Shown here: positions 29,959 to 37,737 of the stretch, piece by piece
Layout of the letters: each line of letters starts with the position of its first letter
Numbering within the stretch: position 1 is the first letter of the stretch
NCBI GenBank assembly: GCA_050696075.1
Contig: JBOGUF010000040.1
Span: forward strand, 1-41,971
Reading direction: 5' to 3'
Source of the DNA: JBOGUF01 sp050696075
Lineage (GTDB): Bacteria; Chloroflexota; Chloroflexia; Thermomicrobiales; UBA6265
DNA: 41,971 nucleotides
The notes under the pieces: generated by a model
Database searches by the model: none
Told to the model about the DNA's origin: nothing
Seen by the model: the letters and a program-made list of their open reading frames with translations, nothing else
Translations under genes and position numbers: made by a program

Positions 29959-31084
29959 GGGCGGAGGTCGCCCCCTGCCCGATCCGCGCCCCATCCGGCG
30001 CGAAGAGGATTGCCGCGCGCGGATCGAGGCCGATCACGGTCTCGTCGCCGAGCGGCGCGACGAGCGCGTCGTGGCGGACGACGCTGGTCAGCATCGCGCC
30101 GCGGGCTTCGAGATAGACAATTTCTTCCCCGCCCAGATCCTCGCGTAAGAGCACGCGCGCCGGCGCGCGGAGTTGCCCGGCAGCGGGGTCGGCCGCATCG
30201 AGCGCGAGGCTCTCCGGCCTGATGCCGACCTCGATGGTGGCGCCGTCCCAGTAGGTGCCGCTGCCGTGCCCGGCCGCGACCGAAAACTCGAACGGACCGG
30301 CGCTGCACCAGAGGCCGTCGGGTCGCGCGGTGATCCGGCCGGGGAGGAGATTCGCGCGCGGGAAGCCGAGTAGGCGCATCGTCGCTGTCCGCCGCGGTTC
30401 GTCGTAGAGCCGCCGCGGTGGGCCAACTTCTTGCACGCTGCCGCCGTCCAGCACAGCAACCGTGTCCGCCAGGGTCATCGCCTCGATGGGGTCGGAGGTG
30501 CTGTAGAGGAAGGCGACGTTCCAGGCCTGCTGCATCTGCCGCAGGTCGTCAAAGAGTTGCTCGCGCAGCTTGAAGTCGAGCCCAGCCAGCGGATCGTCGA
30601 GGACAAAGAGGTCGGTCTGCTTGACGATGCCGCGGGCGATGGCGACGCGCTGCTTCTGGCCGCCGGAGAGGTGATCGGGCCGCTTGCCGAGCAAGTCCGC
30701 GATCTTCAGCATCCGCGCGGCTTGGGCAACGGCCGGTTCCGCGTCCCGCCCACTCATCCCGGCCAGCCGCAACGGGTAGGCGATGTTGTCATGGACGCTG
30801 AGGTGCGGGTAGAGGGCGAAGGACTGCGGCACATAGCCGACGTTTCGCTCAGCCGCGGGCAGCCGCGTGACTTCCTCGCCCCGCAGCCGGATCCCTCCCT
30901 CCGTGGGATGCTCCAATCCCAGCAGGCAGCGCAGGAGCACCGTCTTGCCGGACGCGGGGGGACCGTAGAGCACCGTGAAGTCGCCGGCGTCGGCCATCAG
31001 GTCGACGCCCGACAGCACGGTCGTGCCACCGTAGGTTTTGCCGACGCCGCGAAACTCGACGATGGGTTGGCGCTCAGGCTCCAT
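29951..31084 (-). CDS. ABC importer ATP-binding protein with degenerate Walker B and H-loop (MalK/UgpC type, partner A)
   Basis: A 377-aa MalK-like ATPase with TOBE end (VGIRPESLALD). Walker A is GPPASGKT (41-48) and the signature LSGGQKQR (139-146) is intact. The catalytic Glu of Walker B is Asp (LDDP, residue 164), and the H-loop His is Ser (YSTSDPIEAM, residue 197). It therefore provides a good signature but a poor catalytic site. Gene order (two ATPases, small membrane protein, two permeases, binding protein) parallels the rhizobial glycerol importer GlpSTPQUV; that parallel is from memory. Confidence 0.92.
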   Translation of the reverse strand: MEPERQPIVEFRGVGKTYGGTTVLSGVDLMADAGDFTVLYGPPASGKTVLLRCLLGLEHPTEGGIRLRGEEVTRLPAAERNVGYVPQSFALYPHLSVHDNIAYPLRLAGMSGRDAEPAVAQAARMLKIADLLGKRPDHLSGGQKQRVAIARGIVKQTDLFVLDDPLAGLDFKLREQLFDDLRQMQQAWNVAFLYSTSDPIEAMTLADTVAVLDGGSVQEVGPPRRLYDEPRRTATMRLLGFPRANLLPGRITARPDGLWCSAGPFEFSVAAGHGSGTYWDGATIEVGIRPESLALDAADPAAGQLRAPARVLLREDLGGEEIVYLEARGAMLTSVVRHDALVAPLGDETVIGLDPRAAILFAPDGARIGQGATSAHG

Positions 31085-31097
31085 GGCAATCCACGAC

Positions 31098-31412
31098 TCA
31101 GCGCGTCAGGTCGATCAGGGTCGGGGCGAGCGCGACGCCGAGCACGAAGACCGCGACGACGATGACCCAGGTGATGGCCAGCAGCTTCAGCGACCGCCAG
31201 AACCCGGCGGCAGGCGAGATGTTGCCGAAGGCAATTTGCAGGAACGCCGCCAGCACCAGCAGCGGCAGCCCGATCTGGTAGAGCGTCTTGTTTTCCCCCT
31301 GCGCGATCAAGAGCAACCCGGCGAACATCACCAGGATGAGCGCGCCTTGGAAGCGGGCGGCAAAGGGGAGGCGTTTGGCGCGTCGTCGCATGCGTTGTTC
31401 GGTCGTCTCCAT
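31098..31412 (-). CDS. Small integral membrane protein of the carbohydrate importer operon
   Basis: A 104-aa protein with a basic N-terminus (METTEQRMRRRAKRL) and about three membrane helices (22-38, 45-62, 74-97). I do not recognise the family. It lies between the MalG-type permease and the first ATPase gene, 13 nt before the latter, so it is part of the transporter operon. It sits in the slot occupied by small membrane subunits in glycerol-type importers, but its sequence does not obviously match DUF2160. A role as an accessory transporter subunit is inference. Confidence 0.75.
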   Translation of the reverse strand: METTEQRMRRRAKRLPFAARFQGALILVMFAGLLLIAQGENKTLYQIGLPLLVLAAFLQIAFGNISPAAGFWRSLKLLAITWVIVVAVFVLGVALAPTLIDLTR

Positions 31413-31437
31413 CGATCAGGCCGTCCGCATTCGTGCG

Positions 31438-31459
31438 CGGGCGCGATGCATCGCGCCCG
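31438..31459. repeat. Perfect 22-bp palindrome in the importer operon
   Basis: Bases 31438-31459 form a perfect 22-bp palindrome (core GCGCGATGCATCGCGC) in the gap between the MalG-type permease and the small membrane protein. No U-tract follows on either strand. It may be a dispersed hairpin element or an mRNA-stabilising structure. Confidence 0.85.
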
Positions 31460-31485
31460 TACAATTCCTAGCCGCGCCTTGCCGC

Positions 31486-32310
31486 CTACACCTCGCCGCG
31501 CACGGTGCCGAAGGTCATACCGACGAGCAGGTACTTCTGGAACAGGAAGATGGCAACGATCGGCGGCAGCATGAAGATGAGCGAGAGGGAGGCGATGAAG
31601 GACCAATCGACGCTGCCGCCCTGGGTGAGACCGGTGGCGAGGAAGACCGGGATCATCGTCGTGCCCCGGCCGCCCAGGATGTAGTTGAAGAGGTACTCGT
31701 TCCAGACGAAGATCAGGTTGAAGATCGCCGCCGCGACCAGGCCCGGCTTCACTTGCGGCAAGACGACGCGGAAGATCACATGGAAGCGCGACCCGCCGTT
31801 GACCAGCGCCGTCTCGTCGAAGCGGAGCGAGACGCCGTCGAGAAACCCTTTCAGGATCCAAAGCGAAAAGGGGATGCTAAACATCGCGTAGAAGAGGAGC
31901 ATGCCGTGGAAGGTCTTCGTCCAGCCGAAGGCGTTGTACATCATGAAAATCGGGACCACGACCGCCGCCGCCGGCACCATCCGCACCGAGAGCAGGAGGA
32001 ACATCATAAAGTTGGTGCCGCGCGGCCTGAAGCGAGAGAAGCTGTAGGCGGCCAAGAAGGCGACGACCAGCGCGATCGCCACCGATCCGATTGAGAAGAC
32101 GAAGCTCATCAGGAAATAGTCCCAGAAGTTCGGCGCGTCGAAGACGCCGCGCACGTTGTCGAGCGTCGGCGTGAAGAACCACCGCGGCGGCCAGGAGACG
32201 AGCTGCCCGTCGGTCTTGAACGCGGCCAGGAAGATCCAGAGCACCGGCAAGAAGAAGATGAGCGCCACCAGCCAGAGCAAGAGGTGATACAGATGCTGCC
32301 GCCAGGTCAT
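31486..32310 (-). CDS. Carbohydrate ABC transporter permease (MalG/UgpE type)
   Basis: A 274-aa permease, six membrane helices, with FKTDGQLVSWPPRWFFTPTLDN after helix 1 and the EAA coupling loop DETALVNGGSRFHVIFRVVLPQVKPGL. ATG 32310 overlaps the TGA of the MalF-type gene (ATGA). It pairs with that protein to form the channel. Confidence 0.94.
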   Translation of the reverse strand: MTWRQHLYHLLLWLVALIFFLPVLWIFLAAFKTDGQLVSWPPRWFFTPTLDNVRGVFDAPNFWDYFLMSFVFSIGSVAIALVVAFLAAYSFSRFRPRGTNFMMFLLLSVRMVPAAAVVVPIFMMYNAFGWTKTFHGMLLFYAMFSIPFSLWILKGFLDGVSLRFDETALVNGGSRFHVIFRVVLPQVKPGLVAAAIFNLIFVWNEYLFNYILGGRGTTMIPVFLATGLTQGGSVDWSFIASLSLIFMLPPIVAIFLFQKYLLVGMTFGTVRGEV

Positions 32311-33299
32311 GCCCGGACCTCCCCGCGCAACGCGGCGCGCGTTTCCCGGTAGTTGAGGACGTAGAGGTAGATCGACGTGAAGGCGATCGCGATCAAGAGA
32401 GTGACGACGGCGAGGGCCGAGGCGTCGCCCATCTGGAACGCCTCGAATCCCTGCCGGTAGAGGGTGATGCCGACGAACTCGGTGCGGTTTCCCGGTCCGC
32501 CGCGGGTCATCAGGTAGGCGAGATCGGTCGTCTTGAAGGCGTCGATGGTGCGGAGCAGGATGCCGAGCATGAGGATGAACTTGGCGTGCGGCAGGACGAC
32601 GTACCAGAGGCGCTTTGGCCACGGCAAGCGGTCGATCTCGGCCGCTTCAAGCTCCGCCTTTGGCACGGAGCCGAGCGCGGCCAGGGTCATCAGGATCATG
32701 AAGGGCGTCCACATCCAGACGTCGACGGCGACGGTCGCCCAAAAGGCGACATCCTTGTCGCCGAGGAAGTCGACCGGCTGCCCGCGCACGCGATCGACGT
32801 AGTAGTTCAGTACGCCGAAGGTCGGATCGTAGATCAGGCGGTAGAAGGTGGCAACCGCGACCGGCGGCAGGATCATCGGCGTGAAGAGGAGGGTCAGCGC
32901 CAGGCGCCGCCCCGGCATGCGCTGACTCCCCCAGAAGAGTAGACCGAGCAGCACCCCAAGGCAGGTCGCCAACCCGACGCTGCACGCCATGAAGAGAAGC
33001 GTCCGTCCGAGCACGCCCCAGATAATCGAGCTATTCCAGATGTCGAGGTAGTTCTCGAACCCGACGTACTCCGGATCGCGCGCCGCGGTCAGCTTGAAGC
33101 GGTAGAAACTGACCCCTACCAGCCAGAGCAGCGGCACGATGTTCCAGACGACAAAGAAGACGAGGATCGGCACGACGAGCAGGATGGGGAACGCCCGGCT
33201 GTCGTCCAGTCGCCGCACACCCCGCGCGAACGGGAAGGTGCGCCGCACCGCCGCCGGCCGTTCTTGGACGCGATCGTATTGGGTGCCGAGTTGCGCCAT
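32307..33299 (-). CDS. Carbohydrate ABC transporter permease (MalF/UgpA type)
   Basis: A 330-aa permease with an N-terminal cytoplasmic extension, six helices and the coupling loop ELEAAEIDRLPWPKRLWYVVLPHAKFILM, which keeps the EAA-like core. It follows the binding-protein gene, from which a heptad hairpin separates it. Confidence 0.94.
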   Translation of the reverse strand: MAQLGTQYDRVQERPAAVRRTFPFARGVRRLDDSRAFPILLVVPILVFFVVWNIVPLLWLVGVSFYRFKLTAARDPEYVGFENYLDIWNSSIIWGVLGRTLLFMACSVGLATCLGVLLGLLFWGSQRMPGRRLALTLLFTPMILPPVAVATFYRLIYDPTFGVLNYYVDRVRGQPVDFLGDKDVAFWATVAVDVWMWTPFMILMTLAALGSVPKAELEAAEIDRLPWPKRLWYVVLPHAKFILMLGILLRTIDAFKTTDLAYLMTRGGPGNRTEFVGITLYRQGFEAFQMGDASALAVVTLLIAIAFTSIYLYVLNYRETRAALRGEVRA

Positions 33300-33306
33300 G
33301 GCCTAT

Positions 33307-33390
33307 TCAGGGGTCAGGAGTTAGGGGTCAGGGATCAGGGAGCGTTCGCCGCGTCGCCCCCGACTCCTGACTCCTGACCCCTAGCCCCTA
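33307..33390. repeat. Heptanucleotide-array hairpin between binding-protein and permease genes
   Basis: Units of the TAGGGGT/CAGGAGT type form two arms (about 33307-33337 and 33356-33390) around a loop with GCGTTCGCCGCG. On the minus strand the array begins with the TAG stop of the binding-protein gene (33388-33390). Placement matches that at 10621-10696. Confidence 0.85.
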
Positions 33391-34995
33391 TCCGAGCGTC
33401 ACGTCGTTGCAGACATCGGACGGTTCGATGTCGGTGCGGCCGGCGTCGTAGAGGATGCCTTGCTGTTGGCAGGCGGTGTACTGCAGCGCCTGCATCGGGT
33501 CGTCGACGATGTCGGTGACGTAGGAACCGAAGGCTTCCTGTTGCCTGACGAGCATCTCCGCGTAGTTCGGGTCGTGCCAGAAGTCGCGGGAGCGATTCTC
33601 CTGGAGCATGTATTTGTAGGCGCGGAAGTGGGGGTGGATGTCGTCGAAGCCGGGCGAGTTGAGGGTCGCCTTGTCGGCAGGGTCGCCGCCGCGCCGAGCG
33701 AACTCGAGCTGCGTCTCCGGCAGATACCACCACTTCATGAAGTCGATGGCGACCTGCAAGTGGTCGCCGTCGTTGAAGGCGTTGATCACCCAGGGTTGGC
33801 CGCCGAGGGTGTAGACGCGGGTGAGCGTGCCGTCTTCCTGCTTGAAGGCCGGCGGCGGGACGATCAGCACGTTCTCCGGGGTGACCGGCTTGGCCGCGTC
33901 GGCCGGTTGAGTCGGGTCCTCCGCGCTTTGGTTGCGCATCTGCGGGCCGAGCGCGGCCCATTGGAAGCAGGTGGCGATGGCGCCCGAGGTGAAGACGTCG
34001 ACCAGTGAGGCCAACCCGTGGTTGGTTGCCCCCTCCGGCGCATACTGGAGGAAGCGTTTGTTGTGCTCTAGCGCCGCGGCGTTGATCTCCGAGTCGAGCA
34101 CGCCCTCGACCGCGTAGGTCCCGACCTCGCCCTCGATGATGTCGCCGCCGGTCGAGAACATGAAGGGGTAGACGTAGCAGGAGATGGAGTCGTATTCCTG
34201 CGACCAGTGCATCGACGTGCCGTAAAGCCCGTCGTCGGGCCGGGTAAAGTGGGCCGCGATCGCCTCGAAGGTCTCCATGTCGATCTGCTCCCAATCCTCG
34301 AAGGTTTGGGGCAGATCAATACCGCCGTTCGCCGCCATGAAGGCGTCCCGTTCGGCCTGGTCGGCGAAAAGGTCTTGGCGGACGAAGAGGGCGATCGTGT
34401 CGCCTTCCTGCGGGAATCCCCAAATCTGGTCGCTGCCGTCCGGGTAGATGCGGTAGCCGATCGCGGCGGCTTCCTCGAACTCGACGTCCAACTCGGGGTT
34501 GGCGGCGATGATGTCGTTGAGCTGCAGGATCCAGCCCGGCTCGGCCAGGGCGCCCAGCCACTGGCTGTCGGAGATGATGATGTTGTACTCGGCGGACTCG
34601 CTGGAAAGCGAAGTCGCCGCCTTCTGGAACAACTCACCGAAGGGCGCTTCCTCGAAGGTGAAGTTGACGTCGTAGCCGAGCGTCTCGTTGGCGTAGGGTT
34701 TGAAGAGCTCGGTCGCCATTGTCACTCCGAGGGCGCTGGGCGGCCAGCCGGCGATGCCGAGGATCGACATGTCGATCGTCTGGCCGGCCAGCGCCTCGGC
34801 CCCACTCGGTTCCGCCTGCGCGGCGGCGCGCGGCCCGGTATGCGCCAGCATCAATCCGGCCAGGGCCGGGGCGCCGAGACCGAGGGCGATGCCACGCCGG
34901 AGCAGATCGCGCCGGCTCGTCGTGCCCGCCACGGCCTCCCGCGGCAGTTGCGCATGAGCGTGCGCCTGGTTCTGGGTGTGGTAATCACGCGCCAT
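33388..34995 (-). CDS. Carbohydrate ABC transporter substrate-binding protein (large, Tat-exported)
   Basis: A 535-aa family-1-like extracellular binding protein, longer than MalE types (about 400) and near the size of glycerol-type binding proteins. Leader TSRRDLLRRGIALGLGAPALAG (about 26-47) is twin-arginine. Typical landmarks: NIIISDSQWLGALAEPGWILQLNDII, IWGFPQEGDTIALFVRQDLF, LPQTFEDWEQI. ATG 34995 is chosen for AAAGGAGT upstream; longer in-frame extensions enter the promoter region. It heads the operon. Confidence 0.92.
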   Translation of the reverse strand: MARDYHTQNQAHAHAQLPREAVAGTTSRRDLLRRGIALGLGAPALAGLMLAHTGPRAAAQAEPSGAEALAGQTIDMSILGIAGWPPSALGVTMATELFKPYANETLGYDVNFTFEEAPFGELFQKAATSLSSESAEYNIIISDSQWLGALAEPGWILQLNDIIAANPELDVEFEEAAAIGYRIYPDGSDQIWGFPQEGDTIALFVRQDLFADQAERDAFMAANGGIDLPQTFEDWEQIDMETFEAIAAHFTRPDDGLYGTSMHWSQEYDSISCYVYPFMFSTGGDIIEGEVGTYAVEGVLDSEINAAALEHNKRFLQYAPEGATNHGLASLVDVFTSGAIATCFQWAALGPQMRNQSAEDPTQPADAAKPVTPENVLIVPPPAFKQEDGTLTRVYTLGGQPWVINAFNDGDHLQVAIDFMKWWYLPETQLEFARRGGDPADKATLNSPGFDDIHPHFRAYKYMLQENRSRDFWHDPNYAEMLVRQQEAFGSYVTDIVDDPMQALQYTACQQQGILYDAGRTDIEPSDVCNDVTLG

Positions 34996-35107
34996 GAAAC
35001 GGACTCCTTTCACCAACCTGTACCGCCGCGGGATGCTCCGATGCATCCGCCCATCGGTCTGCCGGACCGCCTTCGAGGTCGTGAACTCCGCTGCTGAACG
35101 CTTTGGA

Positions 35108-35136
35108 ACGCTAGCAAAGGGGGATGGGGGTGTCAA
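35108..35136 (-). promoter_or_regulatory. Candidate promoter of the carbohydrate importer operon
   Basis: On the minus strand TTGACA (35136-35131), 17-nt spacer, TAGCGT (35113-35108). The -35 is perfect and the -10 is weak, as expected for a regulated promoter. The heptad array at 35144-35188 lies directly upstream of the -35 box. Confidence 0.6.
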
Positions 35137-35143
35137 GCGCGAC

Positions 35144-35188
35144 GAGCTATCAGCTATCAGCCGTCAGCCGTCAGCCGTCAGCCGTCAG
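35144..35188. repeat. Heptanucleotide array, TCAGCCG type
   Basis: Two TCAGCTA units followed by four TCAGCCG units. It is the one array in the window located upstream of a promoter rather than after a stop codon. The unit matches the array at 17303-17340. Confidence 0.88.
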
Positions 35189-35309
35189 AACGACGGGGAC
35201 GCACGGTCGAGCGATGGTAGGATGATGGTTACAGGAGTGCGGCGACACGGGTCTTTCAGCGACGGCTCGGGACATCGACACGCGATTTGCAAGTCGGGAT
35301 CGAGCGTTG

Positions 35310-35627
35310 ATGGCAGAGGATCCCTTTTTCGAGGTTCTAACGCCGCTTGGATTTCGTGTACGAATGACGAGACAGCGTTTGGAAGTCATCACCACGATCA
35401 AACATCCCGTGATGCGGGGTCGCGAAGATGAGGTACGCCAAACTCTCCACGACTCCGACGAGATTCGTCGAAGTCACGGCGATCCCGATGTCTATCTTTT
35501 GTACCGGTTGGAACGACCAGGTCGCTGGCTCTGCGCCGTGGTCAAGCAACTCGACGACAACGGCTTTGTGATTACGTCCTACCCGACCGACGCTATCAAG
35601 GCTGGAGAACAGGTATGGAGCAGGTGA
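35310..35627 (+). CDS. Probable RelE/BECR-fold-like toxin (partner of DUF2283 protein)
   Basis: A 105-aa protein: FEVLTPLGFRVRMTRQRLEVITTIKHPVMRGREDEVRQTLHDSDEIRRSH, then YLLYRL...WLCAVVKQLDDNGFVITSYPTDAIKAG. The pattern of a central conserved HP.M.G.E..V..TL..PDEIR..., followed by a two-strand core and a C-terminal ITAY-like motif, is that of DUF4258/PBECR-type small RNases. Catalytic residues cannot be assigned securely. It overlaps the DUF2283 gene by 13 nt. ATG 35310 is used; a TTG lies one codon earlier. Confidence 0.75.
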   Translation: MAEDPFFEVLTPLGFRVRMTRQRLEVITTIKHPVMRGREDEVRQTLHDSDEIRRSHGDPDVYLLYRLERPGRWLCAVVKQLDDNGFVITSYPTDAIKAGEQVWSR

Positions 35628-35827
35628 GAGTCTTCTACGACCACGACGGAAACACGCTAACGGTGTGGTTTGGGGAACCTAGCGAGGAGTACGTCGATGA
35701 AGAAACGGCTGACGAAGTGATCCTGATCAAGGATCGCGCCGGACGGGTGATCGGATTCGAGAAGCTCAACTTCTCGGTCGCCGCGCCCGAGCAGTTACAC
35801 GTCACATACGAATCCGTCGGCGACTGA
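35615..35827 (+). CDS. DUF2283 family protein, probable antitoxin
   Basis: A 70-aa protein with the complete short DUF2283 pattern: VFYDHDGNTLTVWFGEPSEEYVDEETADEVILIKDRAGRVIGFEKLNF. These proteins are commonly found beside DUF4258-like toxins. It overlaps the upstream gene by 13 nt, and GGAGAACAG precedes its ATG. Confidence 0.9.
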   Translation: MEQVRVFYDHDGNTLTVWFGEPSEEYVDEETADEVILIKDRAGRVIGFEKLNFSVAAPEQLHVTYESVGD

Positions 35828-35864
35828 GGGTACGCGAATCGTGCATTCAGTAGAACGGAGGAAC

Positions 35865-36338
35865 ATGTCCAACCGGTACGTCCTCGCCGTCGGCGCCGAC
35901 AACGCCGGGGCGGAGTTGAAGAATCAGATTGCGAGGCAGTTGGCGAATGATCCGCGCGTCGAAGTGAGGGACTTCGGCGTGCCCGATGCGACCGACGACA
36001 CGGCGTATCCGCACGTCGGGCTGGCGGTGGCGGAGGCGGTGGCGCGCGGGAAGGCGCGGCGCGGCCTGCTCGTCTGCGGCACGGGGATTGGGATGGCGAT
36101 CTCGGCCAACAAAGTGGCGGGCATCCGGGCGACGGTGGCGCACGATTCCTATTCGGTCGAGCGCTCCGTGAAGTCGAACGACTGCCAGATCCTCACCCTA
36201 GGGGCGCGGGTGATCGGCCCGGAGTTGGCCAAGAAGCTCGTCGACGAGTGGTTGGGGCACGAGTTCGACCCGGCCTCAGCGTCGGCCGAAAAGGTTGCCG
36301 TGATCAGCGAGTACGAGGAGCGGCAGGTGGGTCAGTAG
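35865..36338 (+). CDS. RpiB/LacAB-family isomerase, EryI/DerI-like
   Basis: A 157-aa RpiB-fold sugar-phosphate isomerase. The phosphate/active-site loop VCGTGIGMAISANKVAGIRA (about 72-91) is intact with Cys. The DHAG motif near the N-terminus is DNAG here. The C-terminal half (AHDSYSVERSVKSNDCQILTLGARVIG, then EFDPASASAEKV) resembles, from memory, the tetrulose-4-phosphate isomerases EryI/DerI more than housekeeping RpiB. The neighbouring polyol-like importer agrees. ATG 35865 is selected for GGAGG upstream. Confidence 0.82.
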   Translation: MSNRYVLAVGADNAGAELKNQIARQLANDPRVEVRDFGVPDATDDTAYPHVGLAVAEAVARGKARRGLLVCGTGIGMAISANKVAGIRATVAHDSYSVERSVKSNDCQILTLGARVIGPELAKKLVDEWLGHEFDPASASAEKVAVISEYEERQVGQ

Positions 36339-36886
36339 CGGAAGATGCTGGCAACGGGCAGACGAAACGCTGGAAGGACGTCACCGCCGTCGAGATCGTC
36401 TTCCTCCGTGAGGATTCGTAGCGACATACTCCCGGCGAAGACCGTGACGGTACTCCCGCGTGACTCGACGAGCCAAACGAGACGAGTTCCGGCTTCGAGA
36501 TAGAGTTCCACCTTTTCCATCACTTGGACGTAGCGATCGCTCGGTGAGACGACCTCGACGGCAAGGTCGGGGGCATAGGGATAGATACGATCGCGGTCCT
36601 CCTTGGGCAGCACTCGGTCCGAACGCACAAAAGAGACGTCAGGCTTGACGATGACATCCGGATTTCGCGCAAGGACGAATTGCGTGTCGGAGGTGTAGAC
36701 ACGCCCGAGCGCCCGTTCTCGAACGTGGATATTGAGTTCGGTTCCAACCTCCATTCCGACTTCGCCGTGCCTGCCGCCCATTGGCTCTCTTTCGCGAATG
36801 ACGCCGCGGATCAGCTCCAGGTCTTCGCCCCGCGAGCCCATCCGCTCGATGTCTTCGACCGTCAGCAGGGTTGTCGTCGTTGCCAT
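36332..36886 (-). CDS. Uma2-family (DUF820) restriction-endonuclease-fold protein
   Basis: A 184-aa protein with the Uma2 PD-(D/E)xK core: DLELIRGVIREREPMGGRHGEV, VKPDVSFVRSDR, APDLAVEVVSPSDR (catalytic Asp and Glu-Val), then KVELYLEAGTRLVWLVES. Uma2 genes are numerous in cyanobacteria and Chloroflexota; their biological role is not established. ATG 36886 is chosen by similarity; an upstream ATG pair is possible. It converges on the RpiB-like gene, overlapping it by 7 nt. Confidence 0.92.
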   Translation of the reverse strand: MATTTTLLTVEDIERMGSRGEDLELIRGVIREREPMGGRHGEVGMEVGTELNIHVRERALGRVYTSDTQFVLARNPDVIVKPDVSFVRSDRVLPKEDRDRIYPYAPDLAVEVVSPSDRYVQVMEKVELYLEAGTRLVWLVESRGSTVTVFAGSMSLRILTEEDDLDGGDVLPAFRLPVASIFRY

Positions 36887-36960
36887 CGCAGGGTCGCCTC
36901 CACGCACCATCATCGTATCATGGCCGTCCACAACCACGACCGGATGGAGCCTCTGACCGT

Positions 36961-37731
36961 ATGAAAATCGCCGTCATCACCGACGTTCACGCCAACCTGC
37001 CGGCGCTCGATGCGGCGCTGGCAGCCATCAAACGCGACGGGTGCGACGCGATTTACCACACGGGCGACGCGATCGCTATCGGCCCCTACCCCGCCGAAAC
37101 GCTCGATCTTCTCCTCGCCACGCCGGGCATGCGTTTCGTGATGGGCAACCACGACGAATGGTTCGCCCACGGCCTGCCGGAGCCGCGACCCGATTGGATG
37201 AGCGACGGCGAACTCGCTCACCAGCGCTGGACCCATGCCCAAATCGACCCGGCGCTGCGGACAGTCGTCGCTGGATGGCCCTTCGTCATCGAGGAGACAA
37301 TCGACGGCGTCCCGCTCACCTTTCTCCACTACGGGTTGGCCAGCAGCCGGCGCGCCCTTAGCGCGTTCGTCGTCGATCCCGACGCCGGCAAGCTCGACGC
37401 GCTGTTCGCGGACGAGTCCGGCGTCGTCATCTGCTTCGGCCACGACCACCGGCCGTGCGACGTGATCGGCCGCGCGCGTTACGTCAACCCCGGTTCGCTC
37501 GGCTGCCATCCTGCCGTGACCTGCTTCGCGACGCTGACGGTCACGGCTGGCGCCTGTCAGGTCGAACACCACGCGGCGCCGTACGATGTCACCCCGGTTC
37601 TCCGGGCATTCGAGCGCCGCCAGGTGCCGGAACGCGCCTTCATCGTGCGGACATTCTTTGCCGGCGACTCGCCAGATGCGCACCCACTCCCGCGCCTCTC
37701 ATGCGATTCTCATCCTGATCCGCTACAGTGA
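36961..37731 (+). CDS. Metallophosphoesterase (YfcE/calcineurin-like)
   Basis: A 256-aa phosphoesterase. Dinuclear metal ligands: Asp8 and His10 (TDVHANL), Asp36 (HTGDAI), Asn63 and His64 (GNHDE), then HYGLA and GHDHRP near 155-165. This branch hydrolyses phosphodiesters or phosphoprotein/nucleotide substrates, unassigned here. It ends 6 nt before the response-regulator gene, so the three downstream genes may be cotranscribed with it. Confidence 0.9.
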   Translation: MKIAVITDVHANLPALDAALAAIKRDGCDAIYHTGDAIAIGPYPAETLDLLLATPGMRFVMGNHDEWFAHGLPEPRPDWMSDGELAHQRWTHAQIDPALRTVVAGWPFVIEETIDGVPLTFLHYGLASSRRALSAFVVDPDAGKLDALFADESGVVICFGHDHRPCDVIGRARYVNPGSLGCHPAVTCFATLTVTAGACQVEHHAAPYDVTPVLRAFERRQVPERAFIVRTFFAGDSPDAHPLPRLSCDSHPDPLQ

Positions 37732-37737
37732 CCATCC

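Larger units (their letters stand above)
34996..35309. other. Divergent intergenic gap with importer promoter and heptad array
   Basis: No gene is seen in these 314 nt. They hold the promoter of the leftward importer operon (35108-35136) and a TCAGCYN heptad array (35144-35188). No convincing promoter for the rightward pair was found; TAGGAT at 35218-35223 could be a -10 box but lacks a matching -35. Confidence 0.6.
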
